A stretch of 64,000 nucleotides of DNA from Amborella trichopoda (lineage: Eukaryota > Streptophyta > Magnoliopsida > Amborellales > Amborellaceae): positions 5,250,755-5,314,754 of the forward strand of contig NW_006494789.1 in NCBI RefSeq assembly GCF_000471905.2. Direction: 5' to 3'. The position numbers and the translations under genes are program-made. Shown piece after piece: positions 1 to 11,036 of this stretch (positions are counted from its first letter, which is position 1; every line of letters begins with the position of its first letter). A model generated the notes under the pieces. It was not told the DNA's origin. It did no database searches and worked only from the letters and a program-made list of their open reading frames with translations.

Positions 1-3000
1 AGCCTTAAAGCCAATAGTCTTACGTTCAGTGGGAGTTAGAGCGAGACTGAATCTGGGTGCTTGGCACACTGGGGCCCAGATTCATATATCTCAAGTATTT
101 GAGGCAATGAGAGTATACGTTTTGATAGTGTGAATCTCAGAGAGGTGTGAGGGTCACCTCCCAGTTAGGACTATATAGATTAGAATGCCTCATAGTTGAT
201 GTGATAAGTCAGGGCTTGGAGAATCCAATCAAGAATAATAGAACCCGAGTATTTAAAAGAGTATTCGCCCTGTATGGAGTGGTCGGCCCATGAGACATGA
301 GCCTGTATCCTGACACGAGACCGTTCCATGGCATGTGCATCCATAGTCGTATGGGGAAGCCACTCTTCTATAGTATTATCTGACTTAGAAGAGCTAGTAC
401 GCATGTGCTTTGAGAGGACCACTGTATTTGAGTAGGAATATGTCCCACAAAGGTACACCAGTAATCCATTGAACCCTTGGTGACGGGGAAGCTCTAGTTC
501 AACGACTTTGATGTGACCAATTATGTGTCCCTGCTATAGACTATGGAGTATAGGTCCATTGGTTCGGCTTGAGACACCGTTGGAACGTCGTTCAGGTTAG
601 CCTAAGGGAAGACTCCGACTACTGTTATAAGTCTAGAGATCTCATTTACCTTTGGCCTAAATTAATCTAAAATTGACGATAAAATATTTTATATTGATGA
701 TAAATTGTGTAATAATATTGAGAAATTATTTAGAGAATTTTTGAGATTTTTGGAGAAATTTTAGGATTTTTTAAATAATAAAAAATATGATTTTCAAATT
801 TGTTTGACATAAATACCAAACAAAGACATTATTTGGGGATGCCATATGAATCCCAAGTGGCCATAGGAATGCCATGTGGCACCCCCACCTCCCCACTCGT
901 GGATGAAATCATGCTGATATCATATCTATGTGGGGACCTAGTTGTCATTAATTCTTTTGTTGGTATTATGTTATAACATGTTATCTTGTTACTTAAAGTG
1001 TTATATATTGTTATGACTTAAGTTTGATTTAAGTCACATGTTTTTTTTAACTCATATGTGTCATTTTTGACATGTGTGAAGTCATGAGATTTTGAGAATT
1101 AATTTAATTCATATTATTATCAACATGATTTTGTAGCATGTGAGTATATCTTGTGCGACACCACCTTACGGGCTTGATCCATATGAAACTTTAGTGTTAT
1201 TAAAATCCTATTTGTGCTGTCATAAGATATTTTATTTATATGTGTGGATGTCCCATATTACCTTTATGTCCATGTCCTTGTATTTTATTGACTCTCACAA
1301 ATTATTCAAAAACCATGAGAGTAAGTGTAAACATGAATTTGGAATTAATGAGAAATAAAACATGGAGCTAAGGGCTTCAAGGTAAAATGACTATGAACCT
1401 AGGTTTTGAGGAGTGAAGGGTATGAAAAGCTTATCCATTGATCTTGGTGATAAGATATGGATGAGTGACTTGGATAAAAGCGTCTCATGTGCCATTGATC
1501 TAAGGCATCAAAGATCAAGATCAAATCCATCTTTATGATCGAAGTATAAAAGTAACTTATGGTATCAATTATAACCCTAACTTGAGTATTCACTTCAAAG
1601 AGAGAGAGCCCTTAACAAAAATGTGGTCACCCATGAAACTATCTTCTTCCTTGAGCTTTTATTTGAAACCCTTCCATGGAGTAGTCCATCATTTATGTGA
1701 TCAAGCTCATACTATTACTTCATTAAGGTATTGATTTTTCTTCTCATATTTTTAATTTCTACCTCATTTCCATTATCAAAGCTTACTGTAATTCTTAATT
1801 TACAATAGCTTTCTTCATTTTTTATCATGAAAACTTGATATTTGAAGAGTCCCAAAGCAATAGTGTAGTCCATACACATAGTATGTGTAGACTAGCTTGC
1901 TTACTCTATGATCTTGAGTAGTTTCAACTTGATTTCTTGATCGTATTTTTTTGAAATTTTTACTGAGAATATACAAATAATGAGAGGTTTATTATATTTG
2001 AGCATAAGAAATAGTCCATTGAGTTCTCTTTTTAATTTTGAAAAGTTCGTGTGGTCCCTTATGGACCACATGGTGTAGTTTCACCATAACTTCCTTATTT
2101 TGTGTAGTATCTCTCTCAAATTTTGAAGGGCTATTTTGATACATGTCTCTCTCATGATTTGATCTCCATTAAGTGAAATAAATATGATCATTTGCTTCCC
2201 ATTGGATTGATCTCATTGAGTTATTATTATTACCCATGCCTTAGACAATAGGACAAAATTAAGTCCTCAAAATGCCCTTTCGTGGCCCGGGCATAAAGGG
2301 TTCAAACCATGGTTTCCCCATGTATGTTTGCATCTTAATTTGATGTATTTACAGTTATTAAATGGATTCATGATTGGTTAAATTGAGTATGTTGTGTGAA
2401 TATTGAGATTGTTTTTTAATCTTGCGATTTGAGCTTTAATGCTATGCATTATTGTTTATACCAATTGAATTCTTATTGAATTATTATGATCAAGTGTATG
2501 ATGTGTATGAGATATTATGACATATGATGAGGATGAAGAATGAAGATGAAATTATCATATAATTTTGATATAATGAGGAATTGCGAGTGCAAGTCATGCA
2601 ATATGTTGTAGAGATGTATAATGTGAATATTTGAATAGTGTATTCAGTTTAATTAAATTTTTGAGTAAGGGATTTGTAAGGGACTTATTAGGGTTGAATT
2701 TTATTATTCAAATGTGTATAAACCATATTTGTAGGTTGGAATATATGTATTATGGTTTTGTATTGAGATATTCATGCATTTAAACCATTTAGCTTTTATA
2801 CAATGGAAATTTTTTAAAAGATTGCATTTTTAGCCCATTAGTCTTATACCACCAATATTAAGCTCCATTAAAATCCTACCTAAATGACCTAAACCCACCT
2901 AAAACATACCTAAACTAGCCTAAACTTGGGCCACACCTTCAATCTTAGGTCAAACCTAATTAAAACCATAACCCCCACTAAACTTTAGTTTGACCCACCT

Positions 3001-3080
3001 TTATGACCTTTAAAACCCTTAATTTAAACTTATTACCACAACCTAAATGTACCTAAAACGACTTATTTACAAATTGAAAA
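1..3080. other. Unassigned non-coding, AT-rich sequence
   Basis: I find no supportable gene here. The first 640 bases have more balanced composition and read like the non-coding end of a retroelement. From about 640 to 3080 the sequence is strongly AT-rich, with only short chance reading frames on either strand. It contains no match to the TGTTTGAA LTR family that fills the rest of the window. It could be an old LTR, a 3' UTR of another retroelement, or intergenic DNA. Confidence 0.4.
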
Positions 3081-3084
3081 CATC

Positions 3085-3994
3085 CCAATAGACATAACAA
3101 GGCAGGTAGCACAAAACTACCAAAATTGTGGGGTCTACCATGTCTGCATAACACCTATTTACGAATGTGTAATACTGTGTTTCGCAGGAGATCTAAGCCC
3201 CATATTGAGCCACCATTATCTAGGTCTTAGCATATAAATATAGACCCTCACTTACGGTATAGGAACCCCGGATTTTAGAGAATTAGGCGAAGCCCTACCA
3301 CTTTATGCAATGAACCCTGAATCCTTAGAAACCTTAAAGCCAAGAACCCTAATTTCCCCTCTCATAGACCTCTGAGCCTACTTTGAACCCTTGAAACCTT
3401 ATCTTAACCCAGGAAATACCCCCAATCCGATCAAATCAAAGACTCTCAGTCACTCCCATGGACCCTATATTCTTCCTTTAGACCTTAAGCTTGGTATCCA
3501 ATTCTAGTTTAAGTTAGCACCTACTCAATCTTAACATTGTTCAATCACAATTGGCGAACTTTAAGAGGCGAAAGAGGTCGGTGCACAATCTCAGATTTTA
3601 GCCAAACCACCAACTCTAGGTGCTGGGCCTGTGGGCCCGGTTTTCAAGTAAGTTCATCTATTTTTCTTTTCTATGGATTTTCATTTGCATGTTTAGTATA
3701 GTTTAGCCCTAGTTACCTATTTTGAAACCATTTCCTAAATCTCTCCCCTTCTTTGCTTTGGAATTTCCAAAAATTCTTTTTGTGTGAATTTTCGGCCTCA
3801 TCGTCCTATAAGCTGGTAACTACCGATGGCTCATGAGAGAGAGCGGTCCTTAGGCTTATCTCCCTCTCTGACCATAATTTGACAGAGCTCCAATCTCTAC
3901 CTTTGATTGACTCCGATCTCGTTCGAAGGTGCTTGGGGTCACGGTCGAAGAGCCATGCCCCGACTCACCGCCCTCGAGTATTATTGTGAACAGT
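3085..3994 (+). repeat. Candidate 3' part of the 5' LTR of element E0
   Basis: A TATA-like box (ATATAAATA at 3232-3240) is followed by about 750 bases of non-coding sequence that stop just before a PBS-like motif at 3996, with a gag frame further downstream. That order (promoter, R/U5, PBS, leader, gag) fits a 5' LTR. The LTR start cannot be placed because no second copy is in the window, so the left edge is only a working limit. Confidence 0.3.
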
Positions 3995-3995
3995 C

Positions 3996-4014
3996 TAGCA
4001 CCCACTGTGGGGCC
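3996..4014 (+). other. PBS-like site of E0
   Basis: The sequence TAGCACCCACTGTGGGGCC resembles the TGGCGCCCAC-CGTGGGG type motif often found just downstream of plant gypsy 5' LTRs, with two mismatches near its start. It differs from the tRNA-Arg type PBS of the main family in this window, so E0 is probably another lineage. The assignment rests on motif and position only. Confidence 0.3.
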
Positions 4015-5039
4015 CGTTGAGCTTGTGGGGTTTTGAAGCTATTAAAAATACCCTCTGGATTCCAATCCAAGGGGTGCTTTGAGGTGGAAATTCATTGTTT
4101 TTATTTTAAGAAATTTTCAGAACAAAAATAAGTTAAGGAGCAAAGAGCGCACTGTCAATAACGTCAGCATAACACCCATTTATGCAGCTCCCTAGAATTT
4201 GGCAGTGTGGGCACAACAAGCATAAGGGCATTATGTCTTGTGTGATTGTTATATTACACACTAATACTGCCAAATCCTTTGATCTGGTATATGGTCCGAG
4301 TCTTCCTTTAGCGTCTCTTTATCGTTCTCCTTTTACTAGTGGGTCACAAAGCTTTTTAAAGTCTGCGTTACAAGGACTTACTGGTGCGTAAGAGTCAATT
4401 TCGCAGACCCATTGAGCCCTCACTTCTGAGTGTCTATGCTTATTTGGCTTGCGAAAATAGGGACCACTGAGTCGTAAGTCCTTGGATTTTTCTAGTGAGA
4501 TCATTGATAGGTGTGACACCCTATTACACTTGCGTTATGACCAGTTCAACTTTTAGCTTGTTACTCAAAAAAATTCCTAGATTTAGTAGTAGTTGTACTT
4601 GTGCTCCCTGATCTACTGCACTGTGATGTCTGAGTTTTTTGTTTTAAAAAAAATAAATAATTTTTTTTTCTTCCTCTCTTTACTAGAAAGGACTTTCTCC
4701 CTTCTATTTTTTTTAAAAAACAAAAGTGAGCTTTTGTTTGTTCCATTCTATTTTATTTCCTTGTTGCCTATTTTCTTTGCTCTTACTCTTTTGGGCCACT
4801 CGACCCTTCCCTTGAATTGTGCTTTGCTTAAGCCCACATCGGCCGAGGCGCACCACGCTTGCACAGATTGTGCTTGTGCTTCACGTTTGATCTCTTTGTG
4901 ATAGAGCAAAGGCCCCCTCTTCTCGAGGGCCCCCATTGCTCTATCTGCTTCTTCCTCTTCATAGGAATGAATAAGGCTTGTGAGAAGCAAGCAAGCTACC
5001 TATCGCGACTCAAACTGCCGGTATGCTTTCTTTCCGGCT
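4015..5039 (+). other. Untranslated leader of E0
   Basis: Between the PBS-like site and the gag frame lies about 1 kb without a convincing gene. It contains T- and A-rich runs at about 4650-4720 and 4550-4580. The frames here are short and lack recognisable domains. A long leader before gag is usual in plant gypsy elements. Confidence 0.35.
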
Positions 5040-6517
5040 CGCAACGAATGGCCAAGGCATCAGGCCGGGAGTTATACTCCAGGAGTTGGGGTTATTACAA
5101 TCATCCAGACGCCGAGGCCTGGTTAGGGCTGACGTTCAGACTCTTAATGGGGAGCAACTTGGTACTCATAGTGGGGGCAACCCTGAAAACTCAGCAACCA
5201 TCAATCGACATAATAGGGAGTTGCCCACTAGGAGTACCTCATTTAGAATATCCACTAGGGGGAGCAGTTGTAGGACTAACCAGCTGCTGCCCCTTAGGAC
5301 CAAACCACCTATGATGGGCAACCTAGTTGACACTACCTTAGTCCAAGCTGTGCTCTAAGCCATAAACAACCATGGAAACTTAGGACTAGGGTCAAACCTA
5401 GCAGCCCAGTACAACCCGAGGCTCCCTCTTGCTAGTCAAGCTAGTCCCCAACCTCAAGTAGGACCTAGCCAACCCATCTATAATGCTCCCTACCCGAACC
5501 ATCCCTACCATCCACTATAACCACCTATCTACCTGATACAACCTGTAGGAGCTCCACCAATCCAACAACTCCTCGAGCACCTATTTATCTACCACCACAT
5601 CAATCCACGCCCACCTATTTAGCCGCTCGTCCACCTACCTTGGGGAGCAATCCACCACTTCAACCCACACAAGCGGATCCCAAATATGAGGCCTTAAAAG
5701 GGACAGTCAAGGCCCTTCAAGACTCAATTAGACGACTAGGGGTACACGACCCTTTGACTACTGAGGCTTATGATGATGCCTACTTAGATGGATTTGTTTA
5801 CTTACTACTAGGCTTCGCCATTCCAGATTTTCGTAATTGCTTTAATGGGAAGGGTGACCCACAACTGCACGTGACTAATTACCTACTTGCGGTTCCAATG
5901 CTTTGGGATAGGCCACACCCAATTAAGGCATTATTGGCACATAGCCTTAAAGGAGATGCCCTCACGTGGTACAATGATTTTGTGAAAGACTACCTCGATG
6001 CATTATGTCGTGAGATGTTCCAAAAGTGCATATCACACTATCGTGGAAATAACTCACGTTTAATCTCACTTGGTGAACTTATAGCCGTTAAACAAGGAAT
6101 TGATGAACCCTTCATTGAATTCGTAGAAAGGTTCAAAAGTATGGCTACGAGAGTTACCGAATTCCCTCTCTCTGACCATTCAAAGATTGGTATGATAATG
6201 GAATAAACCCTGCGTTAAAGGAATAAATCCTGCGTTGGCTTCTTCATGGGAAACGTATGGTATTTGACATGTTGGCCATTAACTGCTTATCATCATTGTC
6301 TGATATGAAAGGCCTAGATATGTTTCCATAGTGCTTGAGCGAGCTTTTGATTTGTATTGCCTTGTTGACCCTCTTGAGGAACGTGAGGAAGCGCGACAAA
6401 GGTGGAGGTACTTGCTCTTCTCTTGATGACCTTGTTTCGATGACCAGATGTGGTGCTTGAGAGAGTAAATAGGGCTTGGTGCCACGAGAGGGTACGCTCA
6501 AGTTTATGAGATGTTAA
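5040..6517 (+). pseudogene. Decayed gag of gypsy element E0
   Basis: Capsid (gag) remnant of an LTR retrotransposon. The longest open piece, 5640-6206, has the retrotransposon gag domain layout: FNGKGDPQLHVTNYL, then LKGDALTWYNDF, then LGELIAVKQG and EFVERFKSMATRV. Upstream, 5040-5640 is proline- and asparagine-rich and spread over two frames with stops, as expected for a decayed gag N-terminus. After the stop at about 6206 the homologous frame continues in pieces, including ERAFDLYCLVDPLEERE near 6340-6385, until it is cut at 6517 by the start of LTR1. No protease, RT or integrase of this family follows. The sequence differs clearly from the gag of E3-E6, so it is a separate family. The gag identity is secure; the lineage is not assigned. 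Confidence 0.75.
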
Positions 6518-7834
6518 TGTTTGAATACATTTTTTAGCACCTTGGGTCCCCGATGCGGAATAAAGAGAAGCCGGTCAATAAAGCCCTGACATACAGTGGA
6601 ATTTTTTACAGTCTTAGAATTGCCCTAGAATGGGTGACGATCTTCCTAAAGACCTCGAAAGGTAACCTACCAAGTTTTGTCTCAATTTGATATGTCTAAG
6701 GTAATGCAGACGAAGAAACAATTTCAGAAAAATCGGTCTCTAGCACCCTGAAACGGACCCTATAACTGGAACCCTATTTTCATAGTGTCAAATGGCTATG
6801 AGATCACCGCCATTAGATCCTTCATGGTCGAAAACCCCTTGGGGTCAAGTTTCGACTTAAACAGACTTTGTCAGACAAAGTTATAGGCAAAAGACTGAAA
6901 AAAGAGAGGTTGCACGCTATTCCCGTGTGCTCTCCCTGCAACAATCTCCATTAAAGGAGACTGGTTTTCATAGTCACGAACAATAATTTTGAAGACTCAG
7001 ATCTCCCCCATTATGAGTTAGATCATGCTCAAAATTTACAAGCGTGTCCGTCTCGTCAAGATGAGCGTTTTGATATGTGGCACATCCCTTGACGATGTTC
7101 TAGCAGGGAGAAAAGCTAGAGATAAGTTGACGATTTGTGATCAAGATTGCAGGAAAATCAGCAGTAGCACGACCCACTCGAGCGGCCATATCACAGCGGT
7201 CATGTACCCGATCGACACAAAACTAGTTGCATTACGTGCGTAAGGTCTAGGGCTATGTCTGGTCCGAACCTAGCTCGTGATGAATGGTTATATTTGGTGT
7301 ACGAAGGTATTAAAGTTGCTACAAAATCCGGCCGCCGGAATCCAAGTTTCGGCCAAAAACCTAAGATGGCAAAATCTTCGTTCAGGCGCAAAATCAAGTT
7401 GCGTTTGTTGCAACGCGATTGTGACGACATACTCAACGCGATTCAATGAAGAAATCAAGAAAATACATCAAGAAACAAGCGCACTATCGATTTGAAGTTT
7501 TCAAGATTTGTACAAATTTCAAGTTACATAATCATGGCCTAAGAACACGATCCGTGGCTCGAAGTTAGTATCAAATTGATCGTCATACCGAGCCCAATGA
7601 GAAAGTGATCAAATTTTGATCGAACAGGTGCTGGAGAAACCCCGAATCGACCTAGGAAAATCGCACATGTTCCAAGGGTACATCAGGGACTGTTTTGGAT
7701 ATTTGTATATTATTGGGCAGGGACAAAACCATAATTTTGCTCCCATTTTTAGATTTTATTTTAATTCAAATAAATTATAGTTGTCATCAATTAGGTTAGA
7801 TTTTGGGCATACACCCATGTTTTGGGCCCAAGTC

Positions 7835-7842
7835 TATAAATA
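7835..7842 (+). promoter_or_regulatory. TATA box of LTR1
   Basis: TATAAATA lies at the position where the other family LTRs also have a TATA motif (22038, 32274, and on the - strand 11029 and 39195). It is about 45 bases upstream of the poly(A) signal, so the R region is short. Confidence 0.65.
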
Positions 7843-7881
7843 CCATGGTATACTTCATTGTAATGGACCTTTTATTCAACT

Positions 7882-7887
7882 AATAAA
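7882..7887 (+). terminator. Poly(A) signal of LTR1
   Basis: AATAAA shortly after the TATA box. The same spacing is kept in LTR2-LTR5, which supports its role as the element polyadenylation signal at the R/U5 border. Confidence 0.55.
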
Positions 7888-7919
7888 ATTGAGAGTTAAG
7901 CTTTGAGATTAAGGGTTAC

Positions 7920-8400
7920 ATCTTGGAGAGAGAGAGAGAGGAGAGAGAGGAGAGAGAAGAAAAAGTCCGGTACCCATCGGAGAAGGTAAGTTTCTTTCAC
8001 CTCCTCTCTTCTCTCTCCTATTCTTTCTTCTGTCTCCTCTTCTTTCTTTTTCTCTCCTCTTCTTTCTTTTTCTCTCCTCTTCTTTCTTTCTCTCTCTTCT
8101 TCTTCTTTCTTCTTTCTCTCTCTTCTTTTTCTCCCTTTTTCTTCCTCTATCTTTCTCTCTTTCGACATGTACGACAGTAAGCATCGTTGTGCACATCTCA
8201 CTCTCCTCTTCTTCTCTCTCTCTCTCTCCTCTTCTCCTTCTCATTATCTCTCTCTTCTCTACCTTAGACATGCACGACAGTAAGCATTGTAGTGCATGTT
8301 TCTCTCTCTCCTCTCCCTTTCCATCCTTCCTTCTCTTTTTCTCTCTTCTCTGTCTCTCTGTCTTTCATTTCTCTCTCTATTTTTTCCTTTCTCTCTCGCC
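7920..8400 (+). repeat. Purine run, then pyrimidine microsatellite in LTR1
   Basis: A short GAGAGAG run (7925-7960) is followed by CT-rich microsatellite (TTCTTTCTTTTTCTCTCCTC type). Open frames here encode only low-complexity Ser/Leu or Arg/Glu runs and are not genes. All family LTRs have this strand asymmetry: pyrimidine-rich on the element sense strand. Confidence 0.8.
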
Positions 8401-9190
8401 CCCAGTCATGCACAGCGATGTCCATCGCTGAGCAAGACGCCGTCCTTCTCTTGGAATATGCATAGTGAGTTGGGCCTTAACCCGAGTGACGGGCCGGGCC
8501 TCTGTCCAAGTTTCTCTTTTCCCATGTTGTGCACGACGATGCTCATCGCCGCGCACGAAATATCTTCCCCATCCTCTGACAAGGACATTGAGCTGGGCCC
8601 TTTCCCAAGTGGCGGGCCGAGTCGTGTCTGAGTCACTTCTGACATGCATGGCGATGCTTATTGCTACGTGTGTCTTTCATGTTCTCTCTCTTGTCTATAT
8701 CTCTCCTGTCATGGACGGCACAACCCATTGCCGCCCATATTCTCTCTTACCCTCTCTCCTATCATGAACGGCAGAACCCATCGCTGTCCATGTTCTCCCT
8801 TATTCTCTCTCTTCTATCTTGGATGGTGAAACCCCATCGCCGTCCATGTTCTCTCTTATCCTCTTTCTCTTGTCATGGACGGCGGAACCAACCGTCGCCT
8901 ATATTCTCTCTTACCCTCTCTCAGATGTCATGGACGGTGGAACCCATCATCGTCCATTTTCTCTTATTCTCTCTCTTATGTCATGGATGACGGAACCCCA
9001 TTGCCGTCCATGTTCTCTCTTATCCTCTTTTTGCTGTCATGGATGGTGGAACCTACCGCCACCCATGTTCTCCCTTACTCTCTCTCTCATGTCATGGATG
9101 GTGGAGCCTATCGCCGTCCATGTTCCCTCTCCGCCTTCCCCCTTTCTCTCTCTTCTGTCATGGATGATGGAACCCTATCACCGTCTATGG
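8160..9190 (+). repeat. Subfamily A tandem hairpin array in LTR1
   Basis: Units of about 55-60 bases alternate a short inverted repeat with a pyrimidine spacer (GTTCTCTCTTATCCTCTCTC type). One unit pairs 8930-8939 with 8948-8957 (ten pairs, one a G-U wobble, 8-nt loop). Others start near 8709, 8764, 8820, 8874, 8983, 9038, 9094 and 9159. Earlier units have unrelated stems, such as CAGCGATG with CATCGCTG near 8412-8430, and a stem around GTGCACGACGATG near 8530. Stems persist while their sequences diverge. Confidence 0.75.
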
Positions 9191-10019
9191 TTCTTTCTGG
9201 TTAGGTGCATCAATCTCGCCCTCTGGATCCTTTGGTGATCGGGCAGTGCGTCTCGGGTTTCAAGGGAAGACTAGGGATTTTTTTGAGATCGCTCTCTTGA
9301 GAACCCTATTTGAAGATGGGAGCAGGTGTTACCAACTAGTGAGAGAGGAATTTAAAGGTGGGTTCGGGACTTACTCGGGCTGACTCGCGTGGGCGCCCTA
9401 GATTATGAAGAAAGCCCCTAGTAATAAAACTGGTTCAGAATCGCCTCCCTTGGGTTGTATCTTCTTGTTTTCTGTAATCACACACATATATGGTAAAGGT
9501 TATAAAACAGGTGGGTCAGACCTCACCCTTTTCCTCTTTGATGACAGTACACAAGCGTGCATATTCAAAACGGAGAATAGAAGAAAGATGGGGGAGAGAA
9601 GAATTCGACTAAGCGAGAGGATCAGAGCGGTGACTAGGCTGATGGATAATTGGCCTGACGTGGTAGTAAAGCGAGCTCGATAACTAAGACCGGCTCATAG
9701 GATTACTACTAGGCGTCGTTATCAATATCGACTAGCTAGGTACGATGGTCAGTCTATCATGGTAATAACATGGGCTAAGTAACCATGACACAACAACATT
9801 ACAACTTGATGATAGGACTATCATGAGAGGCTAATCTCAATCCCTCTTAGTCGAACGAAAGAGTAGTAGAATTAAGGCTATGAGGAGAGAATAAGAAGAG
9901 AAGAAGGGAAAGAAAGAAGGAGGGAGAAGGAAGGAAGAGAAGAGTATGAAAGATGAGAGAATAAAGGAGAGAGAGGGAAGGAAGGCGCAGTTGGGGTTAA
10001 GCATTACCGACTGTGTTTA

Positions 10020-10530
10020 AAAAGAAGAGAGAGAAAACCAGTCGGCGTTAGGCTTTGTTGATTGACAGGAGAAGAGAGAGCGAACCAGTCGACGCTACGT
10101 ATCGCCGACTGACAGAGGAAGGGAGAGAACTAGTCGGCTCTAGGTCTCGTCGACTGACAGAGGAAGAGAGAGAACCAATGGGTGCTAGGTCTTGCCTACT
10201 GATAAACAAAAGGAGAGAGAAATCCAGTCGGTGCTAGGCCTCATTGACTGACAGACAAAAGGAGAGAGAAAATCAATTAACGATAGGTCTTGTCGATTGA
10301 CAAAAGAAGAGAGAGAAGACCAGTTGACACTAGGCTTTGTCGACTGATAGGAGAGGAGAGAGAAAACTAGTTGATGCTAGGGCTCACCGACTGACGAACA
10401 GAAGGAGAGAGAAAACTAATAGGTGCTAGGTTTCACCAACTAACAGAGGAAGGAGAAAACCAATTGGTGTTAAGCCTCGTCAGTTGTGACAAAAGGAGAA
10501 AACCAACCAGTGTTGGCACTCGTCGTTTGC
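10020..10530 (-). repeat. Subfamily B tandem hairpin array in LTR2
   Basis: About ten units of 45-60 bases. Each has a purine stretch (AGAGAGAAAACC) plus an inverted repeat of the kind CAGTCGGCG-loop-CGCCGACTG, here read on the complementary strand. Arms mutate by transitions that mostly keep pairing. It is equivalent in position to the array at 22480-23320 in LTR3. Confidence 0.7.
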
Positions 10531-10539
10531 ATTAGAAGA

Positions 10540-10890
10540 GGACGTATGGAGATAAAGATGAGAAGAAGAGAGAGAAAGAGATAGAGATGAAAAGAGAGGA
10601 GAGAGAAAAAAGAAAGAGAAAGAGGGGAGGAAAGAGAAAGAGAGAAGAGGAAAGAAAGAGATAGATGAGAAGGAGATAGAGATGAGAAGGGAGGAGGAGA
10701 GAGAAAGAGATAGAGATGAGAAGAGAGGAGAGAGAAAGAATAAAGAGATAGAGGGGAGGAGAGAGAAAGAGATAGAGATAAGAAGAGATGAGAGAGAAAG
10801 AATAGAGAGAAAGAGGGGAGGAGAGAGAAAGAGGGGAGGAGAGAGAAAGAGGGGAGGAGAGAGAAAGAGAGGAGGAGAGAGAAAGTTAGC
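10540..10890 (-). repeat. Polypurine microsatellite in LTR2
   Basis: GAGAGAAAGAGATAGAGAT-type repeat, the complement of the pyrimidine microsatellite downstream of the poly(A) signal in the + LTRs. The frame 10682-10969 over it encodes only Arg/Glu/Lys low complexity and is not a gene. Confidence 0.8.
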
Positions 10891-10973
10891 TACCCGAAGG
10901 GTACCGGCCCTTTTCTCCTCTCTCCTCTCCCCCTCTCTAAGATGTACTCACAAACTCAAGCAAGAATGAAAAT

Positions 10974-10979
10974 TTTATT
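10974..10979 (-). terminator. Poly(A) signal of LTR2
   Basis: TTTATT on the + strand reads AATAAA on the - strand, placed shortly downstream of the TATA box as in the sister LTRs. Confidence 0.5.
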
Positions 10980-11028
10980 GAATCAATTAAAAAATGAACC
11001 GAAGGCCCTTGCAATTTAGCTTTGCATG

Positions 11029-11036
11029 TTTATATA
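11029..11036 (-). promoter_or_regulatory. TATA box of LTR2
   Basis: TATATAAA on the - strand, aligned with the TATA boxes of the other LTRs and about 55 bases upstream of the poly(A) signal. Confidence 0.6.

Larger units (their letters stand above)
6518..9197 (+). repeat. LTR1, + strand, 3'-truncated LTR of the main Tat-like family
   Basis: Begins TGTTTGAA, the same terminus as LTR2-LTR5, and follows them through U3, TATA box, poly(A) signal and pyrimidine-rich middle. It stops at 9197 inside a hairpin array, where LTR2 begins in the opposite orientation. The usual LTR end (CCTAACCA) is missing. The 5 bases before it are GTTAA (6513-6517). Its inner array is of the catggacgg type (subfamily A, shared with LTR4 and LTR5). 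It sits in the gag of E0, so its element inserted into E0. Confidence 0.8.

Noticed and set aside
180..458. 92-residue - strand frame near the left edge
   Set aside because: No domain, unremarkable composition and length expected by chance; no second copy for comparison.
1140..1593. Two short opposite frames in the AT-rich stretch
   Set aside because: No similarity to any family I know, no codon signal, and surrounding sequence is non-coding.
4593..5314. Overlapping frames of 102, 80 and 151 residues upstream of the E0 gag
   Set aside because: They overlap on both strands, include T-rich runs, and precede gag as expected for a leader. No domain is seen.
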